This document shows positions 16,186-24,703 of a DNA stretch of 41,142 bases, one piece after another. The notes under the pieces are model-generated. The model saw only the letters and a program-made list of their open reading frames with translations, had not been told where the DNA came from and did not search any database. Numbering within the stretch: the stretch's first letter is position 1; each line of letters begins with the position of its first letter. The position numbers and the translations under genes were made by a program. Where the stretch lies: the NCBI GenBank assembly GCA_034932685.1, contig JAYFOM010000003.1, forward strand, positions 1 to 41,142, in the 5' to 3' direction. Origin of the DNA: JAQUCI01 sp034932685 (GTDB lineage: Bacteria; Bacillota_I; Bacilli_A; Erysipelotrichales; Erysipelotrichaceae).

Positions 16186-16713
16186 TTAACAATGCCAGTT
16201 TATCTTAGCTGGGTTCGGTTCATCAACTATTGCCACGCTTGCTAGATTTTGTGTCATCTTAATACATTCTTTAGCCGCATATTTTTCTAGATCTTCCCAC
16301 TTTGCTGAGTCACTTAAATTATCATAAGCCAATGCTAATGCTCCATATAATGCTAATCCTAAACAATGACGTGCTGAGTGGATTGTGGAACAACTTTGGG
16401 CTACAGCTCTTGCCGCTGCTTGCGCTGCTGGATTATCATCTTTTTCTTTAGCCGCTTGATGACAAGCTAATATTAGTGGCTTAGCTTGAGTTAGATTTAT
16501 TTCTTTACGTAACCATAACTTAGACGCCAAGATAGCGTCTTTTACGCGATTATCATCAGGATAGTATTTTGTCCAAATAACTAGTAAATGCTTCTTTGCA
16601 TAATCTATAGCCCATGTGGCAAGTGTTTGCTTGCTTTGAGTTTCAATAAGCCGCATTAAATCCAATATGTAATCAGCTTGCCAATCGCTTAACATCTTAC
16701 GCTTAGTACTCAT
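16186..16713 (-). CDS. Putative immunity protein, Imm5-like
   Basis: A 175-residue, helix-rich protein. It reads like the family annotated 'putative immunity protein' (Imm5-like): an N-terminal KRKMLSDWQADYILDLMRLIETQ region, a central Ala-rich helix with AARAVAQSCSTIHSARHCLG and a short C-terminus. Proteins of this type occur singly in many Bacillota without a neighbouring polymorphic toxin, as here. The start is preceded by GGGAGG. Assignment rests on overall pattern rather than a catalytic motif. A real toxin-neutralising role is not shown by the context. Confidence 0.68.
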   Translation of the reverse strand: MSTKRKMLSDWQADYILDLMRLIETQSKQTLATWAIDYAKKHLLVIWTKYYPDDNRVKDAILASKLWLRKEINLTQAKPLILACHQAAKEKDDNPAAQAAARAVAQSCSTIHSARHCLGLALYGALALAYDNLSDSAKWEDLEKYAAKECIKMTQNLASVAIVDEPNPAKINWHC

Positions 16714-16775
16714 ACGCCTCCCATATTGCTGCTACAAGTGTTTGATTCCTTTTGTTATGCTTGTTTGATATATGT

Positions 16776-17351
16776 TTATTTCATAAACCCTTTCAGAATA
16801 TTACCAACATCATCAACGATACTACCATCATTATCAGCATCCAACATATTAGTCACCATATCCATTAAACTATTGTTACTGCTTGTTTTTGATGTTAAAC
16901 CTTGCATTAATCCAGCCAATCCCGAAACATCAACTTGTTGTTGTTTCTTCTCTTGAGCAAGTGCCCCCATTAGTAAGGGTGCTAATTGTGATAGTATACC
17001 TGTAACCTGATTTGCTTTAAGTCCGGTTTGCTTTGCTAGAGTTGTTTGAACTTTATCATTTTTGTCCGAAAGAATGTGTTTTAACATCTTTTTAGCATCT
17101 TCACCATCTAAGTTTTTCAAAAACGATTCAATATCATCAACATTATCATTTTGATGTTGATCTAAAGCCTTAGCTAATGAATCTGCTTTTGTTGGTGATT
17201 TAGCGTTTTGGTTTAATGCTTGCATAATTGTAGGTATTCCTAATTTTGCTAGCTGCTCTACCTGTGATGGTTTTGCCTTTACTGATTTCCCTAACATTTC
17301 CAACGTTTTTTGATCATTTAATTGTTGATTGATAAATTGTAATAGATCCAT
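16776..17351 (-). CDS. DUF937 (YidB-like) family protein
   Basis: A 191-residue protein of alpha-helical repeats. The segments QVEQLAKLGIPTIMQALNQNA, LAKQTGLKANQVTGILSQLAPLLMGALAQ and LMDMVTNMLDADNDGSIVDDVGNILKG are the DUF937 pattern, in which short helices end in DGS-type turns. No signal peptide or membrane helix was seen. DUF937 proteins have no established biochemical function. The start is preceded by GGAGG. It is followed by the immunity-like gene and preceded by the chromate transporter gene on the same strand. Confidence 0.85.
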   Translation of the reverse strand: MDLLQFINQQLNDQKTLEMLGKSVKAKPSQVEQLAKLGIPTIMQALNQNAKSPTKADSLAKALDQHQNDNVDDIESFLKNLDGEDAKKMLKHILSDKNDKVQTTLAKQTGLKANQVTGILSQLAPLLMGALAQEKKQQQVDVSGLAGLMQGLTSKTSSNNSLMDMVTNMLDADNDGSIVDDVGNILKGFMK

Positions 17352-17479
17352 AAGTTTATCCTCCGTTTTTGTCGATTAAGAAATCATACATGTTAATGAT
17401 ATAACTTATTGTTTAGTATGAGTGATCTCTTCGTTAATTAAATATTAGTCGTTTATTGCTGAATAAGCAAATTCTATAT

Positions 17480-18676
17480 TTATAGTACAAAACCGATAAT
17501 GATGACCGCCAATACGATTAGAGGAGCTAATATCTTACGACTTAATAATAACGATGATGTCATCAATACAATCAAAGTATTTTCAATAGTTATGCCGCTT
17601 CTTTGCATTAGTGTTATAGCTGATGCAGCTATTAATCCTGCTGCTACAGCTGTAATGCCACTAAGTGATATTTTGATCGCTTTTATTTCTTTAAGTTGAT
17701 TCCAAACTGGATAAACAAAGAAAATTAGTAAAATACCTGGTAAAAATATAGCTAAACCACTTGCTAGTGCGGCGATGATTTGTATCAAATATCCACTACT
17801 TTGTGCTGCAATACCGCCAGCATAAGCACTAAAACTAAACATTGGTCCGGGCAATCCTTGAACTAAACCAAAACCTGTTAAAAATTCTTGACTGCTCATG
17901 TATTGTTTTATCTCAACTAGCTCACTGAACATCATAGGCACAACAACCTGTCCACCACCAATGACTAAGTATCCAAAACGATAAAAACTCGCAAATAGAT
18001 CAAATACGATATTACGAAAAATCATTGTTAACATTACACTACCTAATGCAAAGATGATCAATATCGCTAAAAAATGCCAAGGTGGTGTAATTTTAACCAT
18101 ATTCCAGATATTCTTTTCTTTGGTTGCTATTATGCTAATAACTCCACCAGTGATCAAAACAGCGGGGTAAATCCAAGGTTTTTGGATGAAGTATGTGATA
18201 ACCGCTCCCATTATAAATAAGAATAAAGTTTTTTTATCTATTATGACTTTTTTACTCAAACGATAACTCGCTACAGCGATAAAACCAACTGCCATCGGTC
18301 CAATATAACGAAGTCCATTTGTTGATATATTAAGTGCCGATAAAATTTGACTCATAAAAGACAAAATAGTCATTATTATCAATACTGGTAACGCCCATAC
18401 AATAAGTGTTAATAGTGCCAATCCAGGACCCCCTACCTTATATCCAATTGCAGCAATTGTCTGGGTACTGCTTGGTCCTGGTAGTATTCCTGTAAGTGCG
18501 ATCAATTCAAGTAGTTCATCTTCGTTTAAATATTGCTTTTTTATTACCATTTGCTCTGTAAAGACGCCATAATGAGCTTCCGGCCCACCATAAGCCCCTA
18601 ATGAGCAAATTAAAACATCTAATAAAAAAGTTGGCCATTTTGCATTTTTTTTCGTGGTCATTTCTTTTTTGTTCAT
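17480..18676 (-). CDS. chrA: Chromate transporter ChrA (two fused CHR domains)
   Basis: About 398 residues with ten to twelve helices, made of two CHR domains in tandem. The N-terminal domain shows SLGAYGGPEAHYGVF, the LTGILPGPSSTQ motif and GYKVGG. The second shows GYLVIGGGQVVVPMM, GLVQGLPGPMFSFSAYAGG and a following Gly-rich helix. Full-length ChrA proteins export chromate, probably by antiport, but many members have no tested substrate. The start at 18676 has GGAGG upstream and replaces a longer frame starting at 18691. It stands with small accessory genes, with no chromate-specific regulator nearby. Confidence 0.9.
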   Translation of the reverse strand: MNKKEMTTKKNAKWPTFLLDVLICSLGAYGGPEAHYGVFTEQMVIKKQYLNEDELLELIALTGILPGPSSTQTIAAIGYKVGGPGLALLTLIVWALPVLIIMTILSFMSQILSALNISTNGLRYIGPMAVGFIAVASYRLSKKVIIDKKTLFLFIMGAVITYFIQKPWIYPAVLITGGVISIIATKEKNIWNMVKITPPWHFLAILIIFALGSVMLTMIFRNIVFDLFASFYRFGYLVIGGGQVVVPMMFSELVEIKQYMSSQEFLTGFGLVQGLPGPMFSFSAYAGGIAAQSSGYLIQIIAALASGLAIFLPGILLIFFVYPVWNQLKEIKAIKISLSGITAVAAGLIAASAITLMQRSGITIENTLIVLMTSSLLLSRKILAPLIVLAVIIIGFVL

Positions 18677-18721
18677 ATAACCTCCAAACATATATGATAA
18701 AAGAATAGCATAATGGTTCTA

Positions 18722-19282
18722 TTAAACAGACGATGACACTTTTTTTCTTAGTTTAAGATTAATATCATTGCGCTTAGCACATTCTTTAAATAATCGCTCA
18801 GCAATATCTGCCTTTTCTTTTATATTTAGCTGTTTCTTTTTTGTTAATAATCTTAGTTCAAGCATGATCGTAGATAAATCATCGAATGGTAAAAGATTGA
18901 CTGTTTGACAATATAGCGTCATTTTTCTACCTTCATTATATTCATTAATGAGCTCAAGCAAAAATACTTGCTTGTTTTTTTGTTCTTCACGATATTTATC
19001 TAAACCAATCAACCTTGCTTTTTCATTGTCTACTATTTGGTTTTGATGTGTTATAAATGAATCGTAATTATCTATCTCATGATAATGCGAACATGGATAA
19101 TCACTACATAAAAAACAGTACTCGATGTTTTCATGTTTTATGCTACATTTTGCAATAACACAAGATTGGTTGCCATCTCCCTTACCGCAACCAGGACAAT
19201 AACCTCTAAGATGCATTGGACATAATAAACAATTAAGTCCACACAATGATAGTGAATGATCTTGACGATTAAATCCTTTCAT
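18722..19282 (-). CDS. DUF3795 cysteine-rich protein
   Basis: A 186-residue protein. Its N-terminal half carries LCGLNCLLCPMHLRGYCPGCGKGDG, CVIAKC and YCFLCSDYPCSHY, the DUF3795 cysteine pattern expected to bind zinc. The C-terminal half is charged and helical (EQKNKQVFLLELINEYNEGRKM, later KKQLNIKEKADIAERLFKECAKR) and differs from the other DUF3795 protein at 15655. Function is unknown. It lies between chrA and a DUF1801 gene on the same strand with short gaps, so one transcript is likely. Confidence 0.82.
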   Translation of the reverse strand: MKGFNRQDHSLSLCGLNCLLCPMHLRGYCPGCGKGDGNQSCVIAKCSIKHENIEYCFLCSDYPCSHYHEIDNYDSFITHQNQIVDNEKARLIGLDKYREEQKNKQVFLLELINEYNEGRKMTLYCQTVNLLPFDDLSTIMLELRLLTKKKQLNIKEKADIAERLFKECAKRNDINLKLRKKVSSSV

Positions 19283-19307
19283 GTTAATTACTTATTCAGC
19301 TTTCTAT

Positions 19308-19763
19308 TTATAATCTTGTATTGTTTTCATAAATATAAATATATTGTTCAATCGACATCTTACGACAAAACTCCCCTATCAGATCATACGGTAGTTCATT
19401 AACCTTTTTAAAACGAATACAACTTTTACCCATATCTGGTTTACCTAAATTGAGTTTTTCATACTCATCTTTAAACCAAGCAACTAAATTATCATCACCA
19501 TACATTCCCATATGATATAAGGCGATATGGTGTTTCTGTGATGCAATCGCAATAAATGGTAAAGGTACATCTTTTTTTACATGATATCCTTTTGGATATA
19601 TTGCTAAAGGTACTAAATAGTTAATCATGCCATAAGCAAGTTGTTCATTTAGTTCCTTTGGTAAATTACTCAGCAGTACTTGTCTTAGTCTTTTTATGAT
19701 CACCGCTCGATCCTCAGACAATGCGTTGATATAATCATCAACACTATTTATATTTTTGCTCAT
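19308..19763 (-). CDS. DUF1801 domain protein (YdhG-like)
   Basis: A 151-residue protein of the DUF1801/YdhG fold. It starts VDDYINALSEDRAVIIKRLRQVL, has the AYGMINYLVPL and PLPFIAIASQKHHIALYHMG core, and ends MGKSCIRFKKVNELPYDLIGEFCRKM. These segments are diagnostic for the family, whose biochemical role is unknown. It precedes (in reading direction) the second DUF3795 gene and follows another DUF1801 gene by 14 bases. The pair may be a duplication or a heteromeric partner set. Confidence 0.85.
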   Translation of the reverse strand: MSKNINSVDDYINALSEDRAVIIKRLRQVLLSNLPKELNEQLAYGMINYLVPLAIYPKGYHVKKDVPLPFIAIASQKHHIALYHMGMYGDDNLVAWFKDEYEKLNLGKPDMGKSCIRFKKVNELPYDLIGEFCRKMSIEQYIYIYENNTRL

Positions 19764-19777
19764 AAATTATACCTTTA

Positions 19778-20188
19778 CTAGTGATGATTTCCCGATTGAT
19801 AACACCACAATGCAATTTCAGCAATTAGATCGTATGGTATTTCTTCATTATAGTAAAAACGAATAGCGCCTTTACTTGTTTGATATTCATTTAGTTTGTC
19901 AGCAAAAAAGCTAATCGCTTCATCCCCAGGATAAATACCTAAGTGTTTCTTAAAAGCAGCAAAATGAATTAAATTGTGCTTATGCCAAAATGTTGGCATT
20001 TGCCATGACATCCTCTCAGTTGCTTCTGGAATAGCTTGCTTAATACAAGTTCTTACTTGTTGCAATATCAGTTTTACACCTTCAGATTGTTCATTAATGT
20101 AATCATCAATCGTTAAAGAACTGTGTTCACAGAAATGATGTTGGTTTTTATTCTCAAAACTCTTATTGCATTTTGGACATTTCCACAT
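19778..20188 (-). CDS. DUF1801 protein with N-terminal zinc finger
   Basis: A 136-residue protein with a short zinc-finger head, MWKCPKCNKSFENKNQHHFC, fused to a DUF1801 domain (SLTIDDYINEQSEGVKLILQQV, ERMSWQMPTFWHKHNLIHFAAFKKHLGIYP, TSKGAIRFYYNEEIPYDLI). The CxxC plus HxxxC arrangement could hold one zinc. This head-plus-domain form is common in Bacillota. It lies 14 bases before the next DUF1801 gene, so the two are probably co-transcribed. Function is unknown. Confidence 0.85.
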   Translation of the reverse strand: MWKCPKCNKSFENKNQHHFCEHSSLTIDDYINEQSEGVKLILQQVRTCIKQAIPEATERMSWQMPTFWHKHNLIHFAAFKKHLGIYPGDEAISFFADKLNEYQTSKGAIRFYYNEEIPYDLIAEIALWCYQSGNHH

Positions 20189-20270
20189 TAATTATCACCC
20201 ATTTCACTTTTGATATTAATTTTATAATCACACGACATTGTTCAATATTTGTAGCATTAGCAGTAAATTT

Positions 20271-20594
20271 TCAGTATTTAGCATTTAGTTTGCAAGCAAC
20301 TGTTTGTTCAACATCTTTATTGGCTATCAACTCTTGAAATCTTTCTTTGTTTTTTTCCAACCAACTATCAGCGTAGGAACATGTAGCCGTTGTTTTTAAG
20401 TTGTTTTCTTGTAAATACAACATCATTACTTCCATCATCTTACCAGCAACACCTTGCCCTCTTAGCGAAGGGTTAACATAGGTATGATCAATAACTACTT
20501 CATTATCACTCTTACTAATAAAAGTAATCTCTGCTAGTAGTTCTTTTTTATCATCAAGAGCATATATTCTATTTTTCTCATATTGCCAATTCAT
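20271..20594 (-). CDS. Small GNAT acetyltransferase (YjdJ/NATD1-like)
   Basis: A 107-residue minimal acetyltransferase fold. It shows ELLAEITF, the strand VVIDHTYVNPSLRGQGVAGKMMEVMMLY containing the acetyl-CoA loop, and TCSYADSWLEKNKE. This matches the short GNAT group (N-acetyltransferase domain-containing protein 1/YjdJ). The start has AGGAG upstream. It is probably monocistronic. The substrate is not known. Confidence 0.85.
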   Translation of the reverse strand: MNWQYEKNRIYALDDKKELLAEITFISKSDNEVVIDHTYVNPSLRGQGVAGKMMEVMMLYLQENNLKTTATCSYADSWLEKNKERFQELIANKDVEQTVACKLNAKY

Positions 20595-20676
20595 TAGTTA
20601 ATCTCCTATTTAATTACATTATATATTTAAATCGCAAATTGTATCAATATATACTATTTCGATTTAAATATCAAAG

Positions 20677-22749
20677 TTATTTAAGCACATACTCTAGTCG
20701 TTCTTTATACTCTTGTTGTTTACCAGTATTCCAGTTCTTCAGTGGTCGATAGTAACCGGTTATTCTACTATAAATTTCTGTTTCTTCGTTGCAAATCGGA
20801 CATTTTTTTACTTCAGCTGATAAATAACCATGCTTTTGACATATCGAATACGTTGGGCTGATTGTGAAATATGGCAAGCGATAATTACTTGCGATCTTTT
20901 TAACTAAACTAGCTGTTGCTTGAAAATCTGGCATACGCTCACCAAGAAAAACATGAAAAACAGTTCCACTAGTATATAGTGTTTGCAGATTATCTTGAAT
21001 TGACAATGCCTTGAAAATATCATCAGTGCATCCTACTGGTAAATGTGAACTATTTGTATAATAAGGGATATTATCATCAGATGATGCAGTTATTATGTTT
21101 GGATATAATCTTTTATCAATTTTAGCTAAACGATAAGACGTTGATTCTGCCGGTGTTGCTTCAAGATTAAAAAGATCCTCATATTTTTCTTGATAAACAC
21201 TAAGGCGATTACGCATATGATTAAGTGTCTTAGCAGCAAAATCTTGTGTTTGTGTATTTAATAAATTGCTTGCTAACCAGTTTGCATTTAAACCTACTTC
21301 ATTCATACCTATTAATCCTATTGTCGAGAAATGATTGCGAAATGTTTTAAGGTATCTTTTGGTATATGGATATAGATTAGCAGCCAAAAACTCCGTTATA
21401 ACTTTACGTTTAGTCACTAATGATCTAGCAGCAAGATCCATCACTTTATCAAGACGATCAAAGAAATCATCTTCATTTTTAGCCAAGTAAGCAATACGAG
21501 GCAAATTGATAGTCACAACTCCTATTGAACCAGTACTTTCACCACTTCCAAAATAGCCTCCTGCTTTTTTGCGCAATTCTCTTAAATCTAGTCGCAAACG
21601 ACAACACATACTTCTAACATCAGATGGCTCCATGTCACTATTTATATAATTTGAAAAATAGGGTGTACCATACTTAGCTGTCATAGTAAACAACAAGCGG
21701 TTAAGCTCACTATCACTCCAATCAAAATCTTTGGTTATCGAGTAAGTTGGTATCGGGTATTGAAAACCCCTGCCTTCATGATCGCCTTTTATCATTATTT
21801 CCATAAATGCTTTATTGATCATATCCATCTCTTTTTGGCAATCACCATAATTAAAACCAGCGTCTTCCCCTTTTATGATAGCCGACTTATCTTTCAAATC
21901 ACTTGGAACCGTCCAATCCAATGTAATATTAGTAAAAGGAGCTTGCGTCCCCCATCTGCTTGGTGTGTTGACACCATAAACAAATGACTCAATACATTTC
22001 TCTACTTGTTCTTGATTTAAGTTATCCGCTTTTACAAACGGTGCTAAGTATGTATCAAACGAACTAAAAGCTTGAGCACCTGCCCATTCATTTTGCATAA
22101 TACCAAGGAAATTAACCATTTGATTACAAATTGTCGCTAAGTGTTTTGCAGGAGCAGAAGTTATTTTTCCTGCCACCCCTCCTAAACCTTCAAATATCAA
22201 TTGTCTTAATGACCAACCAGCACAATACCCTGTAAGCATCGATAGATCATGAACATGAAAATCACCGTTAGTATGGGCATCAGCAATCTCTTTGTCATAG
22301 ATCTCGCTAAGCCAATAATTAGCTGTTATTGTTCCACTATTTGATAAAATCAAACCACCAACTGAATAAGTTACTGTAGCGTTTTCTTTTACACGCCAAT
22401 CGTCAATCTTAAGATAGTCATTAACTACTTTCTTATAATCAAGTAAAGTAGTTATAGCAAATCTTGCTTTTTCGTGTTGTTTACGATAAAGAATGTACGC
22501 TTTCGCAACATCAGTAAAACCACTTTGAATGGTTGCTATTTCTACAGCATCTTGAATATCTTCAACCTTTAATATACCAACTTTGTTTTCTTTTAAAACG
22601 ATGGCTGAAGCTCTTAAAGCTAGTAACTCAATCACATCATTATCATAAAGATGATTTTGTGCTTCAAATGCTAATCTGATTACTTTCTTGATTTTCTCAA
22701 CATCAAACATTACTACTCTACCATCTCTTTTTTCAACTTTTAAGTTCAT
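20677..22749 (-). CDS. nrdD: Anaerobic ribonucleoside-triphosphate reductase (class III)
   Basis: Makes deoxyribonucleotides from ribonucleoside triphosphates without oxygen. The N-terminal ATP-cone (about 1-95, starting MNLKVEKRDGRVVMFD) senses ATP/dATP. The ten-stranded barrel follows. The C-terminal end has zinc ligands C637 (with H640), C650 and C653, then the glycyl-radical loop RITGYYRPL with the radical at G665. At 690 residues it is a normal length for the Bacillota form. It starts 15 bases after nrdG, in one operon under a cobalamin riboswitch. The radical is made by NrdG. It is oxygen-sensitive, so the organism lives at least partly anaerobically. Confidence 0.96.
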   Translation of the reverse strand: MNLKVEKRDGRVVMFDVEKIKKVIRLAFEAQNHLYDNDVIELLALRASAIVLKENKVGILKVEDIQDAVEIATIQSGFTDVAKAYILYRKQHEKARFAITTLLDYKKVVNDYLKIDDWRVKENATVTYSVGGLILSNSGTITANYWLSEIYDKEIADAHTNGDFHVHDLSMLTGYCAGWSLRQLIFEGLGGVAGKITSAPAKHLATICNQMVNFLGIMQNEWAGAQAFSSFDTYLAPFVKADNLNQEQVEKCIESFVYGVNTPSRWGTQAPFTNITLDWTVPSDLKDKSAIIKGEDAGFNYGDCQKEMDMINKAFMEIMIKGDHEGRGFQYPIPTYSITKDFDWSDSELNRLLFTMTAKYGTPYFSNYINSDMEPSDVRSMCCRLRLDLRELRKKAGGYFGSGESTGSIGVVTINLPRIAYLAKNEDDFFDRLDKVMDLAARSLVTKRKVITEFLAANLYPYTKRYLKTFRNHFSTIGLIGMNEVGLNANWLASNLLNTQTQDFAAKTLNHMRNRLSVYQEKYEDLFNLEATPAESTSYRLAKIDKRLYPNIITASSDDNIPYYTNSSHLPVGCTDDIFKALSIQDNLQTLYTSGTVFHVFLGERMPDFQATASLVKKIASNYRLPYFTISPTYSICQKHGYLSAEVKKCPICNEETEIYSRITGYYRPLKNWNTGKQQEYKERLEYVLK

Positions 22750-22764
22750 ATTTCCCCCTTGTTA

Positions 22765-23490
22765 TTATCTTAAATAGACATTTGTTGTGATTGTTTTTAG
22801 TTGTTTCAATATACAATCAAGCTCATGCTGATCATATGAGCTTAACTTTACTTTTATTGGATTATGATCATTGATTAGTGGACCATTTTGCTCAAAGTTC
22901 TGTATATACCAGTTAAAGCTAGTCTTGCTATTAGCAATCGTTTTTAGTTCGGTTGCCATATTTACTAGATCATTGATGCTATGTAACTCTTTTACAACGG
23001 TTGTCCTTACTTCAAAATCAATATCATTAGCTAATAATAATTCAAAGCTTGTTTTCCATTGATCATACATTTCATCATTGGTCTTTTTTATACCTACTGT
23101 TTCATTTAATCTGATACGATGATTTTTATAATCAAGCGCTATATAGTCAATAAGTCTTTCTTTCAGCAAATGATCTAATCTCTCATTATTTATGCCATTA
23201 GTATCAAGTTTTACTTTCAATCCCATATGCTTAATCTTGGTTATTAATGCAGTTACACCATCATGCATTAGAGGCTCACCTCCACTTATTACAACTCCAT
23301 CAAGCATATTGCTTCTTAATGTCACATATTCTAAAAATTCTTTGTAATAATCTTCTGCATTATTGAACAACACTAAATTTGGATTATGGCAATATGGACA
23401 TCGCAATTGACATCCAAAGATAAAGCAAATCGCTGCAACATTGCCTGGGAAATCCTTTAATGTTATATGATGGTATCCTACTATTTTCAT
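22765..23490 (-). CDS. nrdG: Anaerobic ribonucleotide reductase activating protein (radical SAM)
   Basis: A radical-SAM enzyme that generates the glycyl radical on NrdD. From the ATG at 23490 the cluster-binding cysteines are C27, C31 and C34 (GCQLRCPYC). SGGEPLMH follows as the SAM-binding GGE motif. At 242 residues it is of the longer NrdG type found beside NrdD in Bacillota and Thermotogota. The longer frame to 23577 would start with GTG inside the riboswitch aptamer and read through the terminator hairpin. The 23490 start has GAGG upstream and gives the family N-terminus MKIVGYHHITLKDFPG. First gene of the nrdG-nrdD unit. Confidence 0.93.
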   Translation of the reverse strand: MKIVGYHHITLKDFPGNVAAICFIFGCQLRCPYCHNPNLVLFNNAEDYYKEFLEYVTLRSNMLDGVVISGGEPLMHDGVTALITKIKHMGLKVKLDTNGINNERLDHLLKERLIDYIALDYKNHRIRLNETVGIKKTNDEMYDQWKTSFELLLANDIDFEVRTTVVKELHSINDLVNMATELKTIANSKTSFNWYIQNFEQNGPLINDHNPIKVKLSSYDQHELDCILKQLKTITTNVYLR

Positions 23491-23497
23491 TTTTCTT

Positions 23498-23535
23498 TCC
23501 TCAAATAAAAACCGCTCATCCAAATAATGCGCGGT
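23498..23535 (-). terminator. Terminator or expression-platform hairpin of the cobalamin riboswitch
   Basis: Arms AACCGC and GCGGTT around an AT-rich loop, followed by TTTATTT, end just before the nrdG ribosome binding site. This fits an attenuation mechanism. Exact pairing may include more bases. Confidence 0.6.
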
Positions 23536-23665
23536 TAAATAAAAAGATAACACGCCATTTCCAGGACCGGGAAACACCTGCGGCTTAATGTGATAAGGTA
23601 ATCGGACTTTGAATTAATCATTACCGTAGCGGCTCTGTGCAGGATTTACACCTGCTTCCCCTTAT
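23536..23665 (-). promoter_or_regulatory. Cobalamin riboswitch upstream of nrdG-nrdD
   Basis: On the minus strand the leader reads GGGAAGCAGGTGTAAATCC, then GCACAGAGCCGCTACGGTAA, then AAGTCCGATTACC, in that order. These are the conserved boxes of the cobalamin aptamer core (GGGAA..GGTG.AA.TCC, GC.G..CCGCTAC.GTAA and the AGTCCGA.ACC segment). A downstream GC-rich hairpin, GCCGCAGGTGTTTCCCGG, could be the regulatory kissing-loop arm. Adenosyl- or methylcobalamin binding would be expected to reduce expression of the class III reductase. Confidence 0.88.
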
Positions 23666-23691
23666 TTACATCAATATTAGATTGTATTCAA

Positions 23692-23720
23692 ATTCTAGCT
23701 GTTATCAACTATTAAGTCAA
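23692..23720 (-). promoter_or_regulatory. nrdG-nrdD promoter
   Basis: TTGACT (23715-23720) and TAGAAT (23692-23697) with 17-base spacing, just before the cobalamin aptamer. Confidence 0.65.
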
Positions 23721-23785
23721 TGTAAAAACTATGAAATATAATTGAAATAAACTTAAGTAATCAAAAATTATATTCTACCATCAAT

Positions 23786-23819
23786 TATCAAAAAAGACTC
23801 ACTTTAATGTGAGTCTTTA
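23786..23819 (-). terminator. Terminator of the lipoprotein gene
   Basis: Ten-base arms AAAGACTCAC and GTGAGTCTTT followed by a T run on the minus strand, 15 bases after the stop at 23834. Confidence 0.9.
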
Positions 23820-23833
23820 AACACTACTTGATA

Positions 23834-24304
23834 TTACCAAGCTTCTAAATTCACCATTATCGCATACCACCGATTTGGTGTATCAGGGGTTGCGTCACTA
23901 ATGCCATCATCTAGCCAAAACACCCGTAGTATTTTACTATGCGTATGTACAAAGAACTCTTCCATCATCGCGATAGTATTATCATAGTCTACTTCAATTC
24001 CCATTTCAGTAAAGGCTCCAGTAAAGAATGCAATTATATCGTTAGCACTGCCATCAGTTGTAAACAACCATGTCCAATGCCCACCCATTCCTTCTATTTC
24101 GTTGAACAATATCGCATTTGGATAAATCGGTAAGTTATCCGGTACTGCTAACCTCGGTACATACTCATCAATCACTTCATTATTCGGTTCTTTATCATTT
24201 TTGTTACCGTCGTTTTTGTCTTCTTGTTTTTGATTGCTACATCCTACTGCCATTAACAGCAAAAAGCTAAGCAAAATCATTAAAAAACTTTTTCTCATTT
24301 TCAT
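23834..24304 (-). CDS. Lipoprotein of unknown function
   Basis: A 156-residue protein. The N-terminus KMRKSFLMILLSFLLLMAVGC ends in a lipobox (LMAVGC) with the lipidation cysteine at residue 22. A low-complexity Asp/Asn/Lys linker follows, then a globular domain with aromatic residues (GGHWTWLFTTDGS, VFWLDDGIS, NRWYAIMVNL). It should be anchored on the outer face of the membrane. I do not recognise the family of the domain. The pattern of a short domain comparing 'NLPIYPNA' with a residual suggests a small solute- or envelope-related lipoprotein, but this is a guess. Monocistronic with its own terminator. Confidence 0.8.
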   Translation of the reverse strand: MKMRKSFLMILLSFLLLMAVGCSNQKQEDKNDGNKNDKEPNNEVIDEYVPRLAVPDNLPIYPNAILFNEIEGMGGHWTWLFTTDGSANDIIAFFTGAFTEMGIEVDYDNTIAMMEEFFVHTHSKILRVFWLDDGISDATPDTPNRWYAIMVNLEAW

Positions 24305-24703
24305 TACATGCTACCTTTCTTTTTACAAAAGTGTTTTCTCACTAAATTAGTGTCAAAACCTTGGATCTAGAAGACAAGCTTTAATGCTTTTAAACAAGCA
24401 AAAAAACGCGTTGTCACGTGTTTGGTAAATATCATGACAAGTACTGATCTAAAGACACATGGTTGTCATAACATAAATAGGATTAAGTTGTTATATCGAC
24501 AAGCATTGGCTAATTATCCAATGTTGTTGTTAATATCTTACAGTCTAATAATAATGCATTTTCGTCCAAATTAAAACTTACCCATATTTCAACATGCTTA
24601 AAGTCAACGTGTAACACTAAAAAGAAGCAAAATTAGTATAATTGATTAAGTATAAAGAAATAAAATTACTAATGAATAATCTTTTTTTAATGAAATTGTT
24701 GAA
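24305..24703. other. Intergenic stretch without a supported gene
   Basis: About 400 bases, AT-rich, with no credible open frame. A hairpin near 24396-24424 (arms roughly AAACACG and CGCGTTT with one mismatch, then a T run on the minus strand) may terminate transcription of the glycosyltransferase gene upstream. Confidence 0.45.

Noticed and set aside
16186..16713. Toxin-immunity or defence island around the Imm5-like gene
   Set aside because: No toxin, secretion or restriction gene lies nearby. The neighbours are DUF937 and DUF3795 genes, so a defence island is not supported.
23490..23577. Longer NrdG N-terminus starting at GTG 23577
   Set aside because: It would be translated from inside the cobalamin aptamer and through the terminator hairpin. 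The ATG at 23490 has a Shine-Dalgarno and the expected start.
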